From Vitis vinifera (lineage: Eukaryota > Streptophyta > Magnoliopsida > Vitales > Vitaceae), in assembly GCF_030704535.1 (NCBI RefSeq), contig NC_081817.1, positions 2,929,001-2,993,000 on the forward strand: a stretch of DNA of 64,000 nucleotides, in the 5' to 3' direction. The position numbers were made by a program, and so were the translations under genes. The notes under the pieces were generated by a model. That model searched no databases, was not told where the DNA came from, and saw only the letters and a program-made list of their open reading frames with translations. This document shows, piece after piece, positions 23,936 to 36,000 of this stretch (position 1 is the first letter of the stretch; the number at the start of each line of letters is the position of its first letter).

Positions 23936-26380
23936 TTGAGTCTTTTGACCAATAAACCTAAAGTTTATGTTTGATCATTTACGGAGTCAGGTCACATTTT
24001 TCAAATGAATTTGTTGGAGATTTCTACAATAGCACGAGTGCCATCGTCTTTTAGTTATTGCTAGTTCGGCAGACGTGTATGCATTGCAAGATTTTAGGCT
24101 TCTGGTTGGACTGCTCAACACCCTCTTCATCTTGCTTCAAATTTGAAGGTAATTACTGTGAAGTGAGAAGTAATCATGTGGTCTCCTTAGAGTCAAGAAT
24201 ATGCGAGAATGAGGGGCATGTTTAATAAGACAAGGTACATGGTAACTAGAGAAAAGTTATGAATGAAGTTAAAGGAAAAGTACAAATATTTTGATAATAA
24301 TGCACCCAACTATGCTCAGAGAACAACATCCAACCTGTCTCCTTTGTCATCATTTTCATTTATTTTTCTTAATTACTGTTGGGAGTACTTTATTTTTATT
24401 CTAGCAATCCATACAGATTCTGGTTTGTTTTATCTCTAAACATTTAGAAATTTTGGCCAATCTTTTTTTTGGGTTTCAACCTTTATGGGCAGATTATGGG
24501 TGGTTTTTCCTTTTTATGCATGATCAATTCATCTGTTCCGTGTTTTTAAATAATATCTTTTAGTTATTTTTACTTATTTTTTAAGGGATGGTTTAAAAAA
24601 ATCATATAAATATAGAAAATGATGAAAATAAATATTACATATGAAAATTATTTTTAAAACATATTTAAAAATATAAAAAAAAACAAGTTTAAAATATTTT
24701 AGTTTTTAAATAAACTTTTGTGTTACAAAACATCATAAGATAGATGTTAATAATTGTTTTCCAAAACTGTTTTTGAAAACACCTTTCAATCAGGGTCTTA
24801 ATTTTTGGATCGTATAAGCTACCATTGAATTTGTTTGAATGAATGAAGAGTGTAACGCCATATAGCCCAAGGATCATGAGAAAGATGACATCTAAACAAC
24901 TCTAGATGATATCAATCCAACATCATGAGGATGACTTCTAAGCGACCTTGGATTTCAAAATTGATTAGAGCCAGCCAAATAATAAAATTGACTTCTAACC
25001 AATCTTAATGCAACTGGGAAAGAAACATAATTAGTGTAATATTACTATAATCATGATACCGAGATCTGCCCATCAGACTTGAAACCCATGTCACTGGTGC
25101 CATATGTTTTATTGGTTTAAAGGCAAAATAGGCAAGCCTCTTAACCATGACAAAAACAGGATTACATGCCAAGTCTCTTGCACTACTCCAAATTTTGTTT
25201 GGAGGTCTCTCCCCAATCTGTTGCTCACCACAAAATATGGCTCAAAACTTATTTTGGCTGAAGGCTGATAAATAAAGGCAAAGGCAAGCCATCCAACATG
25301 AAACCAGCCATAAATCTTAATCAGGGCATGCTGTCCCCACTTGCAAGACTTGTTGCCTTTAGTTGGTCTTCTGAAGGGCCTGAGAATTTCTTTCCCTTGA
25401 AATGATTAAAGCCAATGTTGCCTTTAGAAGGAAACAACTTTAATGTGAAGACTTATGGGTTGTCAAATGAGGTAAGCCAACCTTATCTCTCATACAAAAA
25501 CCAAAGAAACCCATTTCTCTTTTTCCCCGTTTCTTTTTTATGGTTTCTTGGCATACCATATGAACAACTTCCACCAAACCTTTGGTAATGGGGCCGATTC
25601 CTAGCTACGGCTGAACTAACCCTTCTACAGCTAGCATTTAATGAACCCTACTACACACAAAAGAAAAAGGACCATGGTCCAAGTTTGGAACCACCCATGA
25701 GTCTGCCTGATTTTGGAGATTTCTTTGATAAAAACTTCACATTTACCATTACCCATATCAGATAATGTTAGCCATCCAATACAAGAACATGGATAAATGG
25801 GTTCAGCCTTGAGGATAGGATTCAAATTTCCAAAATGGGTTTTCTATAATGTGGTCCCTCTCCTTTGTAAAACTCCACGTATACCATATTTAGAGGGTAA
25901 TTATCATTTGTAAGTCCCAAGGTCTTCTCTCTGCCCATGTGGTGCCTCTGAGATTCAATTGCAAATCACAAGTTTTATCCCTCTAGGTCTGCAAATATTT
26001 AAGCCTTGATGCATCCATAATGGTATAGAGATGCCACATAAAGAAAATGCAAGAAAAATACAGGGAAAAGGTGAAGGAAAGAAGAGGCAACATCATGAGA
26101 TATGTCATGAAAATATGTGGGCACTCAATAACTCCAACCTACTTCATCTCCAAGCCCACTTTTAATAATAGACTGGCGTACATATAAAATAAAAAATCAA
26201 GGTTATACTAATAATTAAAATAATATCAAAATGAACAAATTTTTCTAAAGTAGTAACCTCCCTTTTTGACTGTGATATTCCATAATTAAAGGTTGGAAGA
26301 TAACAACACATCATCAAAAGCAATAGATTGGTTTGTTATCATACAAAACAAAAGGCATCACCACAACCCACAAATGTACC
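23936..26380. other. Intergenic spacer before the 224-residue gene
   Basis: No gene seen. It contains a family-1 MITE at 24.55-24.80 kb. At 24.87-25.01 kb the words GATGACTTCTAA, GATGACATCTAA and TTGACTTCTAACC recur three times within 140 bp. The stretch 25.1-26.3 kb is less A+T-rich but has no supportable coding pattern. The promoter of the following plus-strand gene must lie at its end. Confidence 0.45.
24545..24797 (+). mobile_element. A+T-rich MITE, recurrent family 1 (5'-shortened)
   Basis: Contains ATGATGAAAATAAATATTAC, TTATTTTTAAAACATATTTA and ACAAAACATCATAAGATAGA, then AAACTGTTTTTGAAAACACC at the right end, in the same order as the copies at 15.85 and 51.1 kb. The left terminal words are missing or too diverged to recognise. 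Confidence 0.5.
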
Positions 26381-27055
26381 ATGGAAGAGAAGGAGAAGAG
26401 CAAGAAGAAGAAGCAAAAACACCAACACCCCAATGATCAAACCACCAAACCCTCATCAGATTTTGCCTTCAAGCTCAGCTCAGAAGTAAAGGGTCTCCGA
26501 TTTGGGGGTCAGTTCATCGTAAAATCATTCACAATCCGGCGAGCGAGGCCTCTGGAGCTCCTCAAAGTCCTCTCTTTCCCACCCACCAATCACCACAAAG
26601 ATAAAACCAAAGCCAAACTCCCTTTTCCTTCAACCACAGCTTTCTTGCCTACAAACTTCACAATCTTAGCTCACCATGCATGGCACACCCTCACACTGGG
26701 CCTTGGCACCAAGAAATCTAAGGTCCTTCTCTTTGTCTTTGAATCGGAGAACTTGAAGGTGGCTGTGGACCGTGTGTGGCCGCCGGAGATTCCTCTCGGA
26801 GAAGTGAACAAGAAGCTGATTAGAGGGCTGACAGGCTATGAAATGGCTCGGTTTAAGTTCAGAAAAGGGTGCATCACTTTCTACGTTTATGCAGTTCGAC
26901 GAGTAGGTAACTTGGGCTTCTCATGCGCTGATGATCTGAGAACAATTCTTCAGTCAGTGGTCGAGCTCAAGGATTTCTTGGATCACACTGCTATGCTTGC
27001 CATGCCTCACCAGAGAAGCATTGCCTTTGCACCTCCGGTGGCCATGGCTCACTAG
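26381..27055 (+). CDS. Plant protein of unknown function, 224 residues
   Basis: A single-exon frame for 224 residues from the ATG at 26381, which has a strong context (ACCATGGAAG). The frame stays open upstream but offers no other ATG. I do not recognise a named domain. The N-terminus (about residues 1-25) is very Lys- and Glu-rich (MEEKEKSKKKKQKHQHP). Then comes a compact region: SSEVKGLRFGGQFIVKSFTI, RRARPLELLKVLSFPP, FLPTNFTILAHHAWHTLTLG, KSKVLLFVFESENLKVAVDR, EVNKKLIRGLTGYEMARFKF and KGCITFYVYAVRRVG. No signal peptide or membrane segment is evident. Codon use and the clean frame make a real gene likely. The alternating hydrophobic strands suggest a small folded beta-rich domain, which is inference. 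Probably a plant-specific family annotated as uncharacterised. Confidence 0.85.
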   Translation: MEEKEKSKKKKQKHQHPNDQTTKPSSDFAFKLSSEVKGLRFGGQFIVKSFTIRRARPLELLKVLSFPPTNHHKDKTKAKLPFPSTTAFLPTNFTILAHHAWHTLTLGLGTKKSKVLLFVFESENLKVAVDRVWPPEIPLGEVNKKLIRGLTGYEMARFKFRKGCITFYVYAVRRVGNLGFSCADDLRTILQSVVELKDFLDHTAMLAMPHQRSIAFAPPVAMAH

Positions 27056-27444
27056 CCATTACCCTCCTCCTCATCATCATCATCATCCTCATCTTTTCTC
27101 CTTCAAGACTTCTTTAATTTGTTGACTTCTTTTTTTCTTTTTTAATATTGTGATTATGATGTTGGGGCGGTGGGTGGGGGAGGGGATTGATTAATTTTTT
27201 TGGAGATCTTTCTTTTGTTTTCTCTTTTCCTATTTTTAGTACAAATAAATCAGTGGGTTTCTACAGTGAATTCAGATGGGTCTGGTCTGTTGATTTGCAG
27301 AAAAGCACATGTTACTGGCAAAATTCTGAAGTAATCATCCATGACTAGGTATGTGACATTTTTCTAACTTAGAACAATTGGGCACCACTGCTATACCCTT
27401 ATCATCAATATTGGCTGGTATCACAGGGAGAATAATATTTACTC

Positions 27445-27474
27445 ATATATATATATATATATATTTTCTCTTCC
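27445..27474. repeat. (AT)n microsatellite
   Basis: A short uninterrupted alternating A-T run. Confidence 0.9.
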
Positions 27475-28905
27475 CTTCGTCTCTTCTCCTGTTTTATTAA
27501 TTACTTTTAATTTCATTTCCAAAACATTTTCAATTTTTATGACTCTTTTCGATTCCTCTGCTGACATCCACTGATCTTGGCTATGGTACCTACCACCATG
27601 ATGTTTAACCTAACTACAGGAACCCAAACCACTCTGAAGTAATATATTAACTTTCTTTAATTTCAAAACCTGTTTTGAAGATGTGTTGTGAAATTTTATA
27701 TGTTTTTTGTTTTCAAAAACAAAAACAGTTCCCATTTTTTGCTACCAAACCCTCTTTAAATATTGGTACGATCTCGCCTGCAAGATCTTCTTGGGAGCCA
27801 TAGTCATAGGATCAAAACTAGTCCAGTGTTAAAAACACTTTGCTTTTAGCTTAACTTGTATACTTAATTAAGAAGAAGTAAAATCCTGTTTATATAAGAA
27901 AATTATCAAATTATCTGCCCTTGAGATTGTAAAAGGAATATTCTGAGTGGGAAAAAATCTTCCTGTCTCCCTTGTGAGTTGTGAGTCGATGGTCCCTATA
28001 TAATTTGTACCATTTAAAATGGGTGAGACCCCCTGCCGACCCTAGGGCCCATGCTGAAATTCAGCAATCAATCAATCACAGTAGAAAATTGCATACTAAA
28101 CTCAATTTTAAAATATAATAATAATAGTTTTCGTAAATTTTTAGATGATTTTATTAAAAGGGTTAATAAATTTTAAAAATTTAATCTAAATAAAATAATC
28201 CTAATTTTAATTTTCAAATTACAGGCAAATAAAATACAGATATAAGAGCTTAGTTCGCTGTATAAACTATGGAGCCATCACTACCGTCCAATGAATACGA
28301 GTCATGGTTGGTGTCAAAATTAATACATGATCTAGACCGTCCAAATTTCTGTCCATCGGGCACTGGCTTTTTCGTGAATTGCGCAGAGATGCAATCCGTG
28401 AACCCACCCACATCCCCACCAATGGCTTTGAAACACGCGTCCAACTCATTTTTATATTGGCTGCAACTTGCAACACGTTAAACTTTCTCGAGAGGTCCAA
28501 ACGGACCAAACCTGAGAAAATTTTATATATATATATAGTGGACTGAAGAAGTGTCAGTTATTATGGTTGAGTGAATGATGATGGCATGTGATGATGATGA
28601 GGAGGAGGAGGAGGATGATGATGGTGGTGGAGAAAAGCTGTATGGCATAATGGAAGGCAGAAATGGGGTACCCTCGCCACCCATTCCAAAGCTTTATGGC
28701 CTACAAAAGTGAGGGAAAAGCAACAAAAAATGGAAAAAAGGGAAAATCTTTCTTTTTCTTATTCCTCCTTTGCCTTTAATCGTGTCATGAGAAGGTCCCA
28801 TGCCAACTACTTTGTCACATGAATCATCTACACATCTCTCTGCTAGACCGCTTCCCCTCCGACTTTTGAGTAGAGTATGCTTAGTAAATCAAAGGCCTCT
28901 TCAAC

Positions 28906-28914
<9 letters not shown>

Positions 28915-28964
<50 letters not shown>
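28915..28964. repeat. (AT)n microsatellite
   Basis: About 50 bp of alternating A-T, preceded by ATACATACAT. Likely to vary in length between individuals. Confidence 0.95.
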
Positions 28965-28966
<2 letters not shown>

Positions 28967-29099
28967 CATTTATATGGTGGGTATTGATGAATGCATGTAA
29001 CGTTTTTGAAGCCATTAATACCATCAAAGATGTTTTGATTGACCACTTTATTTGGAACTTAAAAGAGGCTCTTAATAAATGGACAAATGACATATAGCA

Positions 29100-29935
29100 A
29101 GATGAAGGTAGAGTTTATGTGGGGGGCTCTCTCCACGTGTCACTTTCCAATCGTAACACTTGATCAGGTGGCACAGGCAAGCAACCATCTGGATCCTTCC
29201 ATCCAGACCATGCCCAATTCATCTGGCCACGGATATAAAAAGGTTATTTCCCTACAAGGTTAGACAATAAGGGAGACTTGACTCTCCAAACAGACGAAAC
29301 CGTCCAATCAAGCTTTCAAGACCCACTAACATGAGTAATCATTCACGTACTGACAATGAAATGGTTGATGGGACCACTTCCAATCCTCAAGTCCATTTCA
29401 ATTAATTGCTACACATAATCCCAAACTATCAAAAGGTTGAAGGAACAAACGGTTGCACAGTCAAACATCATGGCATGTCAGCTAATGGCACCTGTCAACC
29501 GTCCAAAACTGTGATGATTGCCTTGCCACCTACAAGACAATCATCACTACAGAGAAAGTCAAAGTGCTTAGTTAGGACTACAATGACATTCTGTTTAGCA
29601 TTATAAAAACTCTCTACAAATACAAACAAGGCACGCAGAGATAAGCCTAGTGACTATCTCTCTCTCTAAAATTGCTTGAGCTATATTTTATTTGACTTAA
29701 ACTTTGGAGGGGCGTACCCGGACCACCTGTCCAGACATTTTTTGTACATGAAAAGAGTTTATCCAACCTCATTATCATTGGAACGAATGTTCAGAGAGGC
29801 AAACGAAGGGAGGAAGATTGTCCATTTCCCATTGAGCTGGACGAATCCAACACCAATTGGCTTTGCATCAATACTTTCCTTGTTCACTTTCAATTTCATC
29901 TTCATCCATATATGGTCAATTTGAATCAACTATGT
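29100..29935 (+). mobile_element. Fossil LTR fragment, Ty3/Gypsy Tat/Ogre-like texture
   Basis: The stretch around 29.60-29.75 kb has the order typical of plant Gypsy LTR ends as I remember them: a TATAAAA-like box, ACTCTCTACAAATAC, a CTCTCTCTCTAAAATTGCTT run, then TTGACTTAAACTTTGGAGGG and GGCGTACCCGGACCACCTGT. No internal coding region or second LTR was seen, so it is a broken or solo remnant. Outer ends are approximate. Confidence 0.4.
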
Positions 29936-30369
29936 ATGATATGTAAAGTTGCATTCTTTTTCATTGATTTGGAATAACAATTAAGATATATGAATATAAA
30001 AATGAAACGAGAGATTGGGAGAATAATTATGTAATAGACATCAATATAATGAAAATGATCTTTAGAGATAGAAAAATATTTTGGGTCTAGAGCTATAAAA
30101 ATAATCCACTAATAATTCAAAAAATAGTACAAGAGATTTGTTTAGTACAAAATATTCAATCCTCGTTTCGACCATCTATCTAGTATTCTTTGATTATTAA
30201 TATATTTGAACTTCATACTATTTTCTTTATAGAATTTTCATAGAATTACTTGGATGTTGCGTCTCAAGATTTCCTAAAAATCACTCTTAAAGAATCTTCA
30301 AATTTCAACCTCAAAAATGATTTTAAAAAATAATAATGTTAAAGTATATAAATGCTTATCATTTGAAAG

Positions 30370-30720
30370 TCAAGTCGGGATGGTTATGGGACAGATTTTT
30401 TTGAGTATCTACTTCATCTTGTTCCTAATAAGACGGGTTTGAAATTTAAATTTAAAGGTTTGAGATGAGTTTGAATTTTTTTTAAAAACCTAGAACTGAT
30501 TTGAGGCGGGTTCGGGTATTATCTTGCCTCGGCCCACCCCACCCCAACCCAATTATATAAAGTTTAATTTCAAAAATGAATTAATTTAATTTTTATTTTC
30601 CTATTTTAAATATAATATAATAATAAAAAATAAATTATAATATTTTAATTATTTATAAAAATATCCTTTGATGTTTTGGACCGCAAGTAACATAAGTAGG
30701 ATAAATGGGGTTTGAACTAA
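30370..30720. repeat. Dispersed repeat with GGG-rich, GGGTTC-containing edge
   Basis: GGGATGGTTATGGGAC at the left, GAGGCGGGTTCGGGTATTAT and CCACCCCACCCCAACCCAAT in the middle, then A+T-rich DNA with TTTATAAAAATATCC. Its texture recurs at 46.96-47.83 and 50.10-50.44 kb. Class and ends are uncertain. Confidence 0.4.
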
Positions 30721-31887
30721 CCACACATAGCACCGGTAGGAGCAATGGAACAAGCAAATGTTAAAATATTTAAAAACCAAAGAAATGTTATAACATCCAT
30801 TATTTTAAAAGTTAAACCCTTCAATCAAATTTTGGATTAATAAAAAACAATGTTAGTATTTAAACCTAAAGGTGGTCAAAACTAAAAGCAATTGAAGCCA
30901 AATGATGTTGTTATTATTTCATACAATTATTGGCTTTCTTTGGAACCTAAAAGTTGCTCTCAATAAAAGGATATCTAGTGGGGTAAATGTATGTAATTGA
31001 AGGGTTTTAGGTAGTAGGTGCAATTGAAAGCTTTTGGGTAGCTTGGTCTTAATTAGTTGTTTTTCAAGATGAAACAAAAACTTCACACACACACGCAACA
31101 AAAGTTTTCAACCATCAATAAAGGAAGGCATAGCAATTCTTTCAATCACTTTCAACTTCACTTTCATGGAGGTGAAACCTAACATCAATCCTTGGATTGT
31201 CTCTATATAACCAAGGATTAAGACATCGTTGAATTTTGATGAAATTCTAATAGAAATGTTGAGTTTTGGTGAAGATTGAAACAAAAAACGCGATGAAAAT
31301 TTGACCTGACAAATTTTAAGTATTTCTTAACAAAAAAAAAAAACACTAAAAATATATTTAAGAAAAAAACCAGTGAAACAAATATAAGTAACGTATCATT
31401 TGACAAGAAGATTTTCAAAATATGTATAAAGCATTGATATTTTTAGTGATTTTTCATTGACTTAAAATTTGATTTGATCTAAAGAAAGTCTATAAAAACA
31501 TGATTTATCAAATGATAAAATAAAGTTAAAATAATTAATGAATAGAAAATTCTTAAGATTTCAAATGTTCGATATCAAGTTTATAAAGAAAATGCAAATT
31601 AATTCACAACTTTACAAGTCACTCTAAGAATAAATTGAATATCACAATCAATTTAATAGATTTTAATGTTCAAATCTTCAAAATACATGTGGTTGTTTAT
31701 CTTTTCCATGGTTCCTCCCCATGTTGTAGCTACTTCTAAGGTGCAAGGAAAGTGTCTAATTCAGGCTTTAATGGTCAAGGTAAGGAGAAAAGCGTTGTTT
31801 GATGCCCAAGGCTTTACATCCATGAAGGAAAATCATAGCTACACCCAACTCTTCACTATCTAGAAAGTTATTCAAACCAATACAAGT

Positions 31888-32110
31888 TAGGTATATTTAA
31901 TCAAAACCTTTAGAAAAATTAATAGAATTAACCCTAATTTAAAAATACATAAATTTGTAATTAATTTGTAATTATATTTGATTTGATTTTATATTTTTCA
32001 TAGTAAATCAAACATTAAAAAAATAGTTTCCTTAACTTTTTTTTTTCTCATTCTAAGCATTTATTTCTTTTTCTTTTTTTTTTTTTAATTTTTGGGAATC
32101 AAACATAGAC
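31888..32110. mobile_element. Damaged MITE, recurrent family 2
   Basis: Shares TACATAAATTTGTAATTAAT, TAATTATATTTGATTTGATT, the AAATCAAACATTAAAAAAAT word and the right end GGGAATCAAACATAGAC with the fuller copies at 16.75 and 50.70 kb. Confidence 0.5.
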
Positions 32111-32484
32111 TTAAAAAATTGATAATTAATAAAAAAAATAATACTTAATTCAGATAATTAAAGCTAATTTATTGGAATAGTTTAAGAAGAGGTACTTGGA
32201 TCTTCTTATAATTTTGAAGTCTAAATTGGAAAAAAAAAATTAAAAAGAAGCAAAAAACAATGCCTACAATGGGGCTCATTTTCTTAGTATTTTTTAAAAA
32301 AAAAATCATTTTCCTTATTATCATTTTCTTAATTTTTTTTTAGAGCTAAACATTACTATAGAGAAAGAGAGAAGTAATAAAAAGCAATACTTAAATTTGG
32401 ATTTACAAAAAAAAGCTAATTTATTAAAATAGTTTAATAAAAGATGGGAAAAAAAGAAAGAAAAAGGTAGAAGAAGAGAGATGG

Positions 32485-32490
32485 AAAAAA
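32485..32490 (-). terminator. Pol III terminator of tRNA-Lys
   Basis: Read on the minus strand, TTTTTT starts two bases after the predicted tRNA 3' end, as expected for RNA polymerase III termination. Confidence 0.85.
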
Positions 32491-32492
32491 TG

Positions 32493-32565
32493 CGCCCACC
32501 GTGGGGCTCGAACCCACGACCACAAGGTTAAGAGCCTTGCGCTCTACCGACTGAGCTAGACGGGC
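32493..32565 (-). tRNA. tRNA-Lys (anticodon CTT)
   Basis: A 73-nt cloverleaf on the minus strand. The acceptor arms GCCCGTC and GGTGGGC pair with two G-U pairs and are followed by discriminator G. The D-arm region TAGCTCAGTCGGTAGAGC is box A, the anticodon loop in GGCTCTTAACC gives CTT, and GGTTCGAGCCCC is box B. There is no intron, and CCA is not encoded, as normal for eukaryotic nuclear tRNAs. It lies about 120 bp upstream of the likely ALG5 leader and points away from it. Confidence 0.97.
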
Positions 32566-32679
32566 TGTGGCGTCAAAGCTAAACTTTTAAGATATAAATA
32601 TTATAATTTTTCTTCCCAATATACTTATAACCTCAAGATTGAAGTAAATTACAGAGTTGACCACTTGAGCCGTCCTAGG

Positions 32680-32746
32680 GTTGAGTCTTCTCACTTCTGG
32701 CGAGAGAGAAGGTGAAGAGAGGGTTGTTTGACGCCAACCGATCGAG
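32680..32746 (+). promoter_or_regulatory. ALG5 5' leader exon (predicted)
   Basis: A GAGAGAGAAGGTGAAGAGAG stretch followed by CGATCGAG|GTACCT makes a plausible leader exon with a donor site. A matching acceptor CTTACAG|TACTT lies at 33051/33052, shortly before the ATG at 33084. The leader intron would be 305 bp. The upstream edge is a guess. Confidence 0.5.
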
Positions 32747-33083
32747 GTACCTTTCTTTTCTCCTTCAATTCCATCGTTCTACTTCGTATTAGATTCTGAT
32801 GTTTCCATGGTTAAACCATTGAATCTAGGTTTTTCATGTTAAAGATCTTGTAATCACACTTCAAACTCTGTCCTCAGATCCAAAAAACATGCAATTGAAA
32901 TATTTTCACTTCATTTCTTTTGGATTGAACTTTAATCTACTTTTTCTTTTGGTCGACGGTTTGTTTTATTCATTTGAACTCTAAATATATGAATTAGGAT
33001 CATTAATTGGTTGAATTTCAGCTGTCACATTGGATCATTTTCTCCTTACAGTACTTAAAATAACTTGACGAAACAACTCCAGG

Positions 33084-36000
33084 ATGGGATGGCTGTGGAT
33101 CATCACGGAACTTTTGGTCATTGCTGTGACCTTTGCGGCTTTAGGATTAGGGTTTGCTATAATCTTCGAGTCGTTCAGGAGAAGACACAACAATGCGTAT
33201 TTTTCATACCTGAACTCTAAATTTTCTCATATTTGATTTTTTTCTTCTCTTTTAATGTTGCTGTTGTTTTTGTTAACATTTCAATCTTTTGGCAGTCATG
33301 TTGAATCTGGTAATGCAGTATTCGAAGATCCAAATTCTTTGAAGCAGGTAATTGTATTTTCTTCTGCATATGCATTTTAGGAATGAAACATTGGCTTTGG
33401 TTTCTCAAAGATTAAAAGAAAAAGAGAAATTATTTTTTAAATGTTGTTCTTTTGGTGTTGAAATGATGCACGAATGCAACTTCGTTAAACTAACAATTGG
33501 ATAGTCTTAGTTGAGTGGAGCATTTTTTAAGTTATATTATTGAAAATTTTAAAAATTTCTATCAGAATATAATCTCAACATGATCTATACATCTCTTTGA
33601 ATAAATAAATAAATGATTTCTTTTACTTTTTCTATTATTTTAGAACAATAGAAAAATAAAAAAAAAGTTCTGGATGAGAAAATGATTAAAATGATCTAAA
33701 AAGAACTAATTTTTAAGCATTTCAACATACCAATAGAATTGTTTCAATTCAAGTTTATTTAGTTTACTATGTAAATCTGGTGGTTATTATCTAGCTAGGA
33801 TGTGGAAGTGGTTGTGGAAATACTTATTCTGCTGGAAGCATTTTTCCCATTTGTCACAGGTTCCTTGTCCTAATATTTCTGATCCTGCTGAGAAGTATAT
33901 ATCTTTGATAATTCCTGCATTCAATGAAGAGCTTAGACTTCCTGGAGCGCTTGATGAAACCATGAAGTAAGCAGAAGTATATCTATCATCATATATTCTA
34001 ATTAATTAGTATCCAAGTTTATGATTGGTAATTATTTGATAGGATTTGGACATCATTGTCTATGTATCTTACAATGATTTGGTTTTGACATCAACTTATT
34101 CATACACTGTTTAGTCATTTGAGAAATGGAATTAGAGAGCATAGATCACTCAACAGAATTGTTCCCTGAGCAATTCATCATTGGTTTGTGACTGATATGC
34201 AGAAGAAAAATTACTTAATCATCATTATTCTGAAAGCAATTTAGTGAGTGAATGGATGGAGCAATTTTTTTGTGATCAGAAGCAAATTTGTGGATGTGTG
34301 GTTTGGATGGGTATTTGATGCAAAAGGGAATATAGACAACTAGTTTTTCTTGCATTAGTGCATTAATCAATACTAACCTTCATTTATATCTTGAGTCAAA
34401 TGATGATGAATCTGTTGAACTGACTTAACCCCTGCAAAAGCTATCATCCTTTAAAGCACTATCCAATTCTATCAGAAAAAGGTGTTACAAATGCATACAC
34501 AAACACAATACACATGTATCTGTGTGTTTATTGGTGTTCGTAATACATAAATAGGTAGTAAGGTGCAGGATTACTAAATTACTTTCAATAAACAATCACT
34601 GGACAGACTCATGGACCAAATCGATAGTTCTAATCTTAGCTACTTTCTTCTATATCATAGTCCACACTTTGTAAATCTGTAAACTGTTACTTTAAAGAAA
34701 ATCCCAGCAACCAACTACTTCAACCTCCTAAAACTATAGAAACATTTACATTAAATGTATTAATATGTAAGAGAAATTGCAATTTTAAAAACAATGCTTT
34801 GATCAATCTGTTCAGATTCCTGTAATGCAACTCAGATTCTAATGTTTCTTTTAACTGTACCAGTGAGTCTATGGAGTTGAATTATTGCTCATATTGGATC
34901 AAGAATTGTAGTATTATTTGGGTTGAAGTTTTAACTCCCATGGGAAAAACTTAAGCATGAAAATTTTCATTTCTATGAGTTTAGACCTTTGGAGAGAATT
35001 GAAAATTTCATGAGTGAAGCAAAAAGAACCGCTGCATTGCACCAGAGTTGTGAAAATTAAAATCTATTGAACTCTCATTCTTAGAATAAGATCTGATACA
35101 TTTTTTTTTTTTTTTTGTGCTCTAGGATATAATTATTCCTTGTATTTAATTTTCCATGTGCTCTCTGTTAGCATGCTATCCTGCCTTTTATCTGTGTTGC
35201 ATGTGGCATTACAACAAGAGCAGGTAATTGAGTTGGGAACCTGATCTTTGTTGTTTCTCAGGAAAAGGGCAATTCTCTTAGGAATTTACATGCATTACAA
35301 ATGCTTTGTCATTGCCAATCTATATTATACTTAGCACATCCGCGAACAAGTTTCATATAAATAAAAATTGCACAAGTGGTTGGACAGAACTCTTTTCCCT
35401 TGGAAAATATCTATAATTAGCAGGAAGGCAGGGATCATATAAAGGTGGCAAAATAAAATAGAAGGTTGAAAGGGTCCTTTTAATATGATTTTTTTCAACT
35501 TCTTCGCAATCCAGTGTTCTAAGGAACACATCTTCATCCGATATTGACTCATATGGTTCTAGTTGGGGACATGCTTGAGTTCATGATAGATTGTCTATCT
35601 CAATAGTGGACAATATGTAAAGAAATTTTACCAAGATGGCTTGAATTGGTTTGAATCAGGAAAATAATACTGCTAAACTCATCCACATCTGATTGGCTAT
35701 GGTTATTTTATACTGGCTTCAACAATGCTTTTAAAAAGTATGGTTGTTATAGAGTTGTGCTTAATCATTTTTTAGAGTTGTTTCAACAATGTCCTTTAAA
35801 GGGTTCAGTTCAAAATTGAGATTTTCAATCCTTCATTGTAGGACTTCTTTACAAACATGTTGTGATAATGCACCTTTACTAAGATATGGAACTGTGCATG
35901 TGCACACACATATCTATTGGCACTCAAAAATATATGCCATCTCTATTCATATTCTGTAGCACAAGTAAGACTTGTCTTAGGAAATGAAGGTGCATTTGCG

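Larger units (their letters stand above)
27056..29099. other. Spacer with simple repeats, no gene supported
   Basis: The first 300 bp probably include the 3' untranslated region of the upstream gene, with a CATCATCAT-type run at 27.07 kb. AT tracts lie at 27445-27474 and 28915-28964. A GATGATGA/GGAGGAGGA purine run lies at about 28575-28630. A minus-strand frame at 28250-28460 has an ordered look but matches no family I know, so it is not called. Confidence 0.45.
29936..32484. other. Repeat-rich spacer, no gene seen
   Basis: No supportable coding sequence. The segment 30.37-30.56 kb has the GGGATGGTTATGGGACAG and GGCGGGTTCGGG words of a recurrent repeat also met at 46.96 and 50.3 kb. The segment 31.89-32.11 kb is a damaged copy of MITE family 2. 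Several A and T runs fill 32.1-32.45 kb. Confidence 0.5.

Noticed and set aside
26333-26380. Upstream extension of the 224-residue gene
   Set aside because: The frame is open but begins at TTG; the ATG at 26381 has a strong context and is the better start.
28250-28460. Minus-strand frame with DACFKAIGGDVGG and FDTNHDSYSLDGSDG
   Set aside because: It looks partly ordered, but there is no family match, no good start and no supporting exon, and the cysteine spacing does not fit a twin CX9C protein.
28575-28700. Possible miRNA precursor because CCACCCATTCC resembles the end of miR482/2118
   Set aside because: No complementary arm that would form a hairpin was found nearby.
28800-29093. Frames with Ile-Tyr repeats near 28.9 kb and similar ones at 49.9, 57.7 and 63.6 kb
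   Set aside because: They are translations of (AT)n microsatellites.
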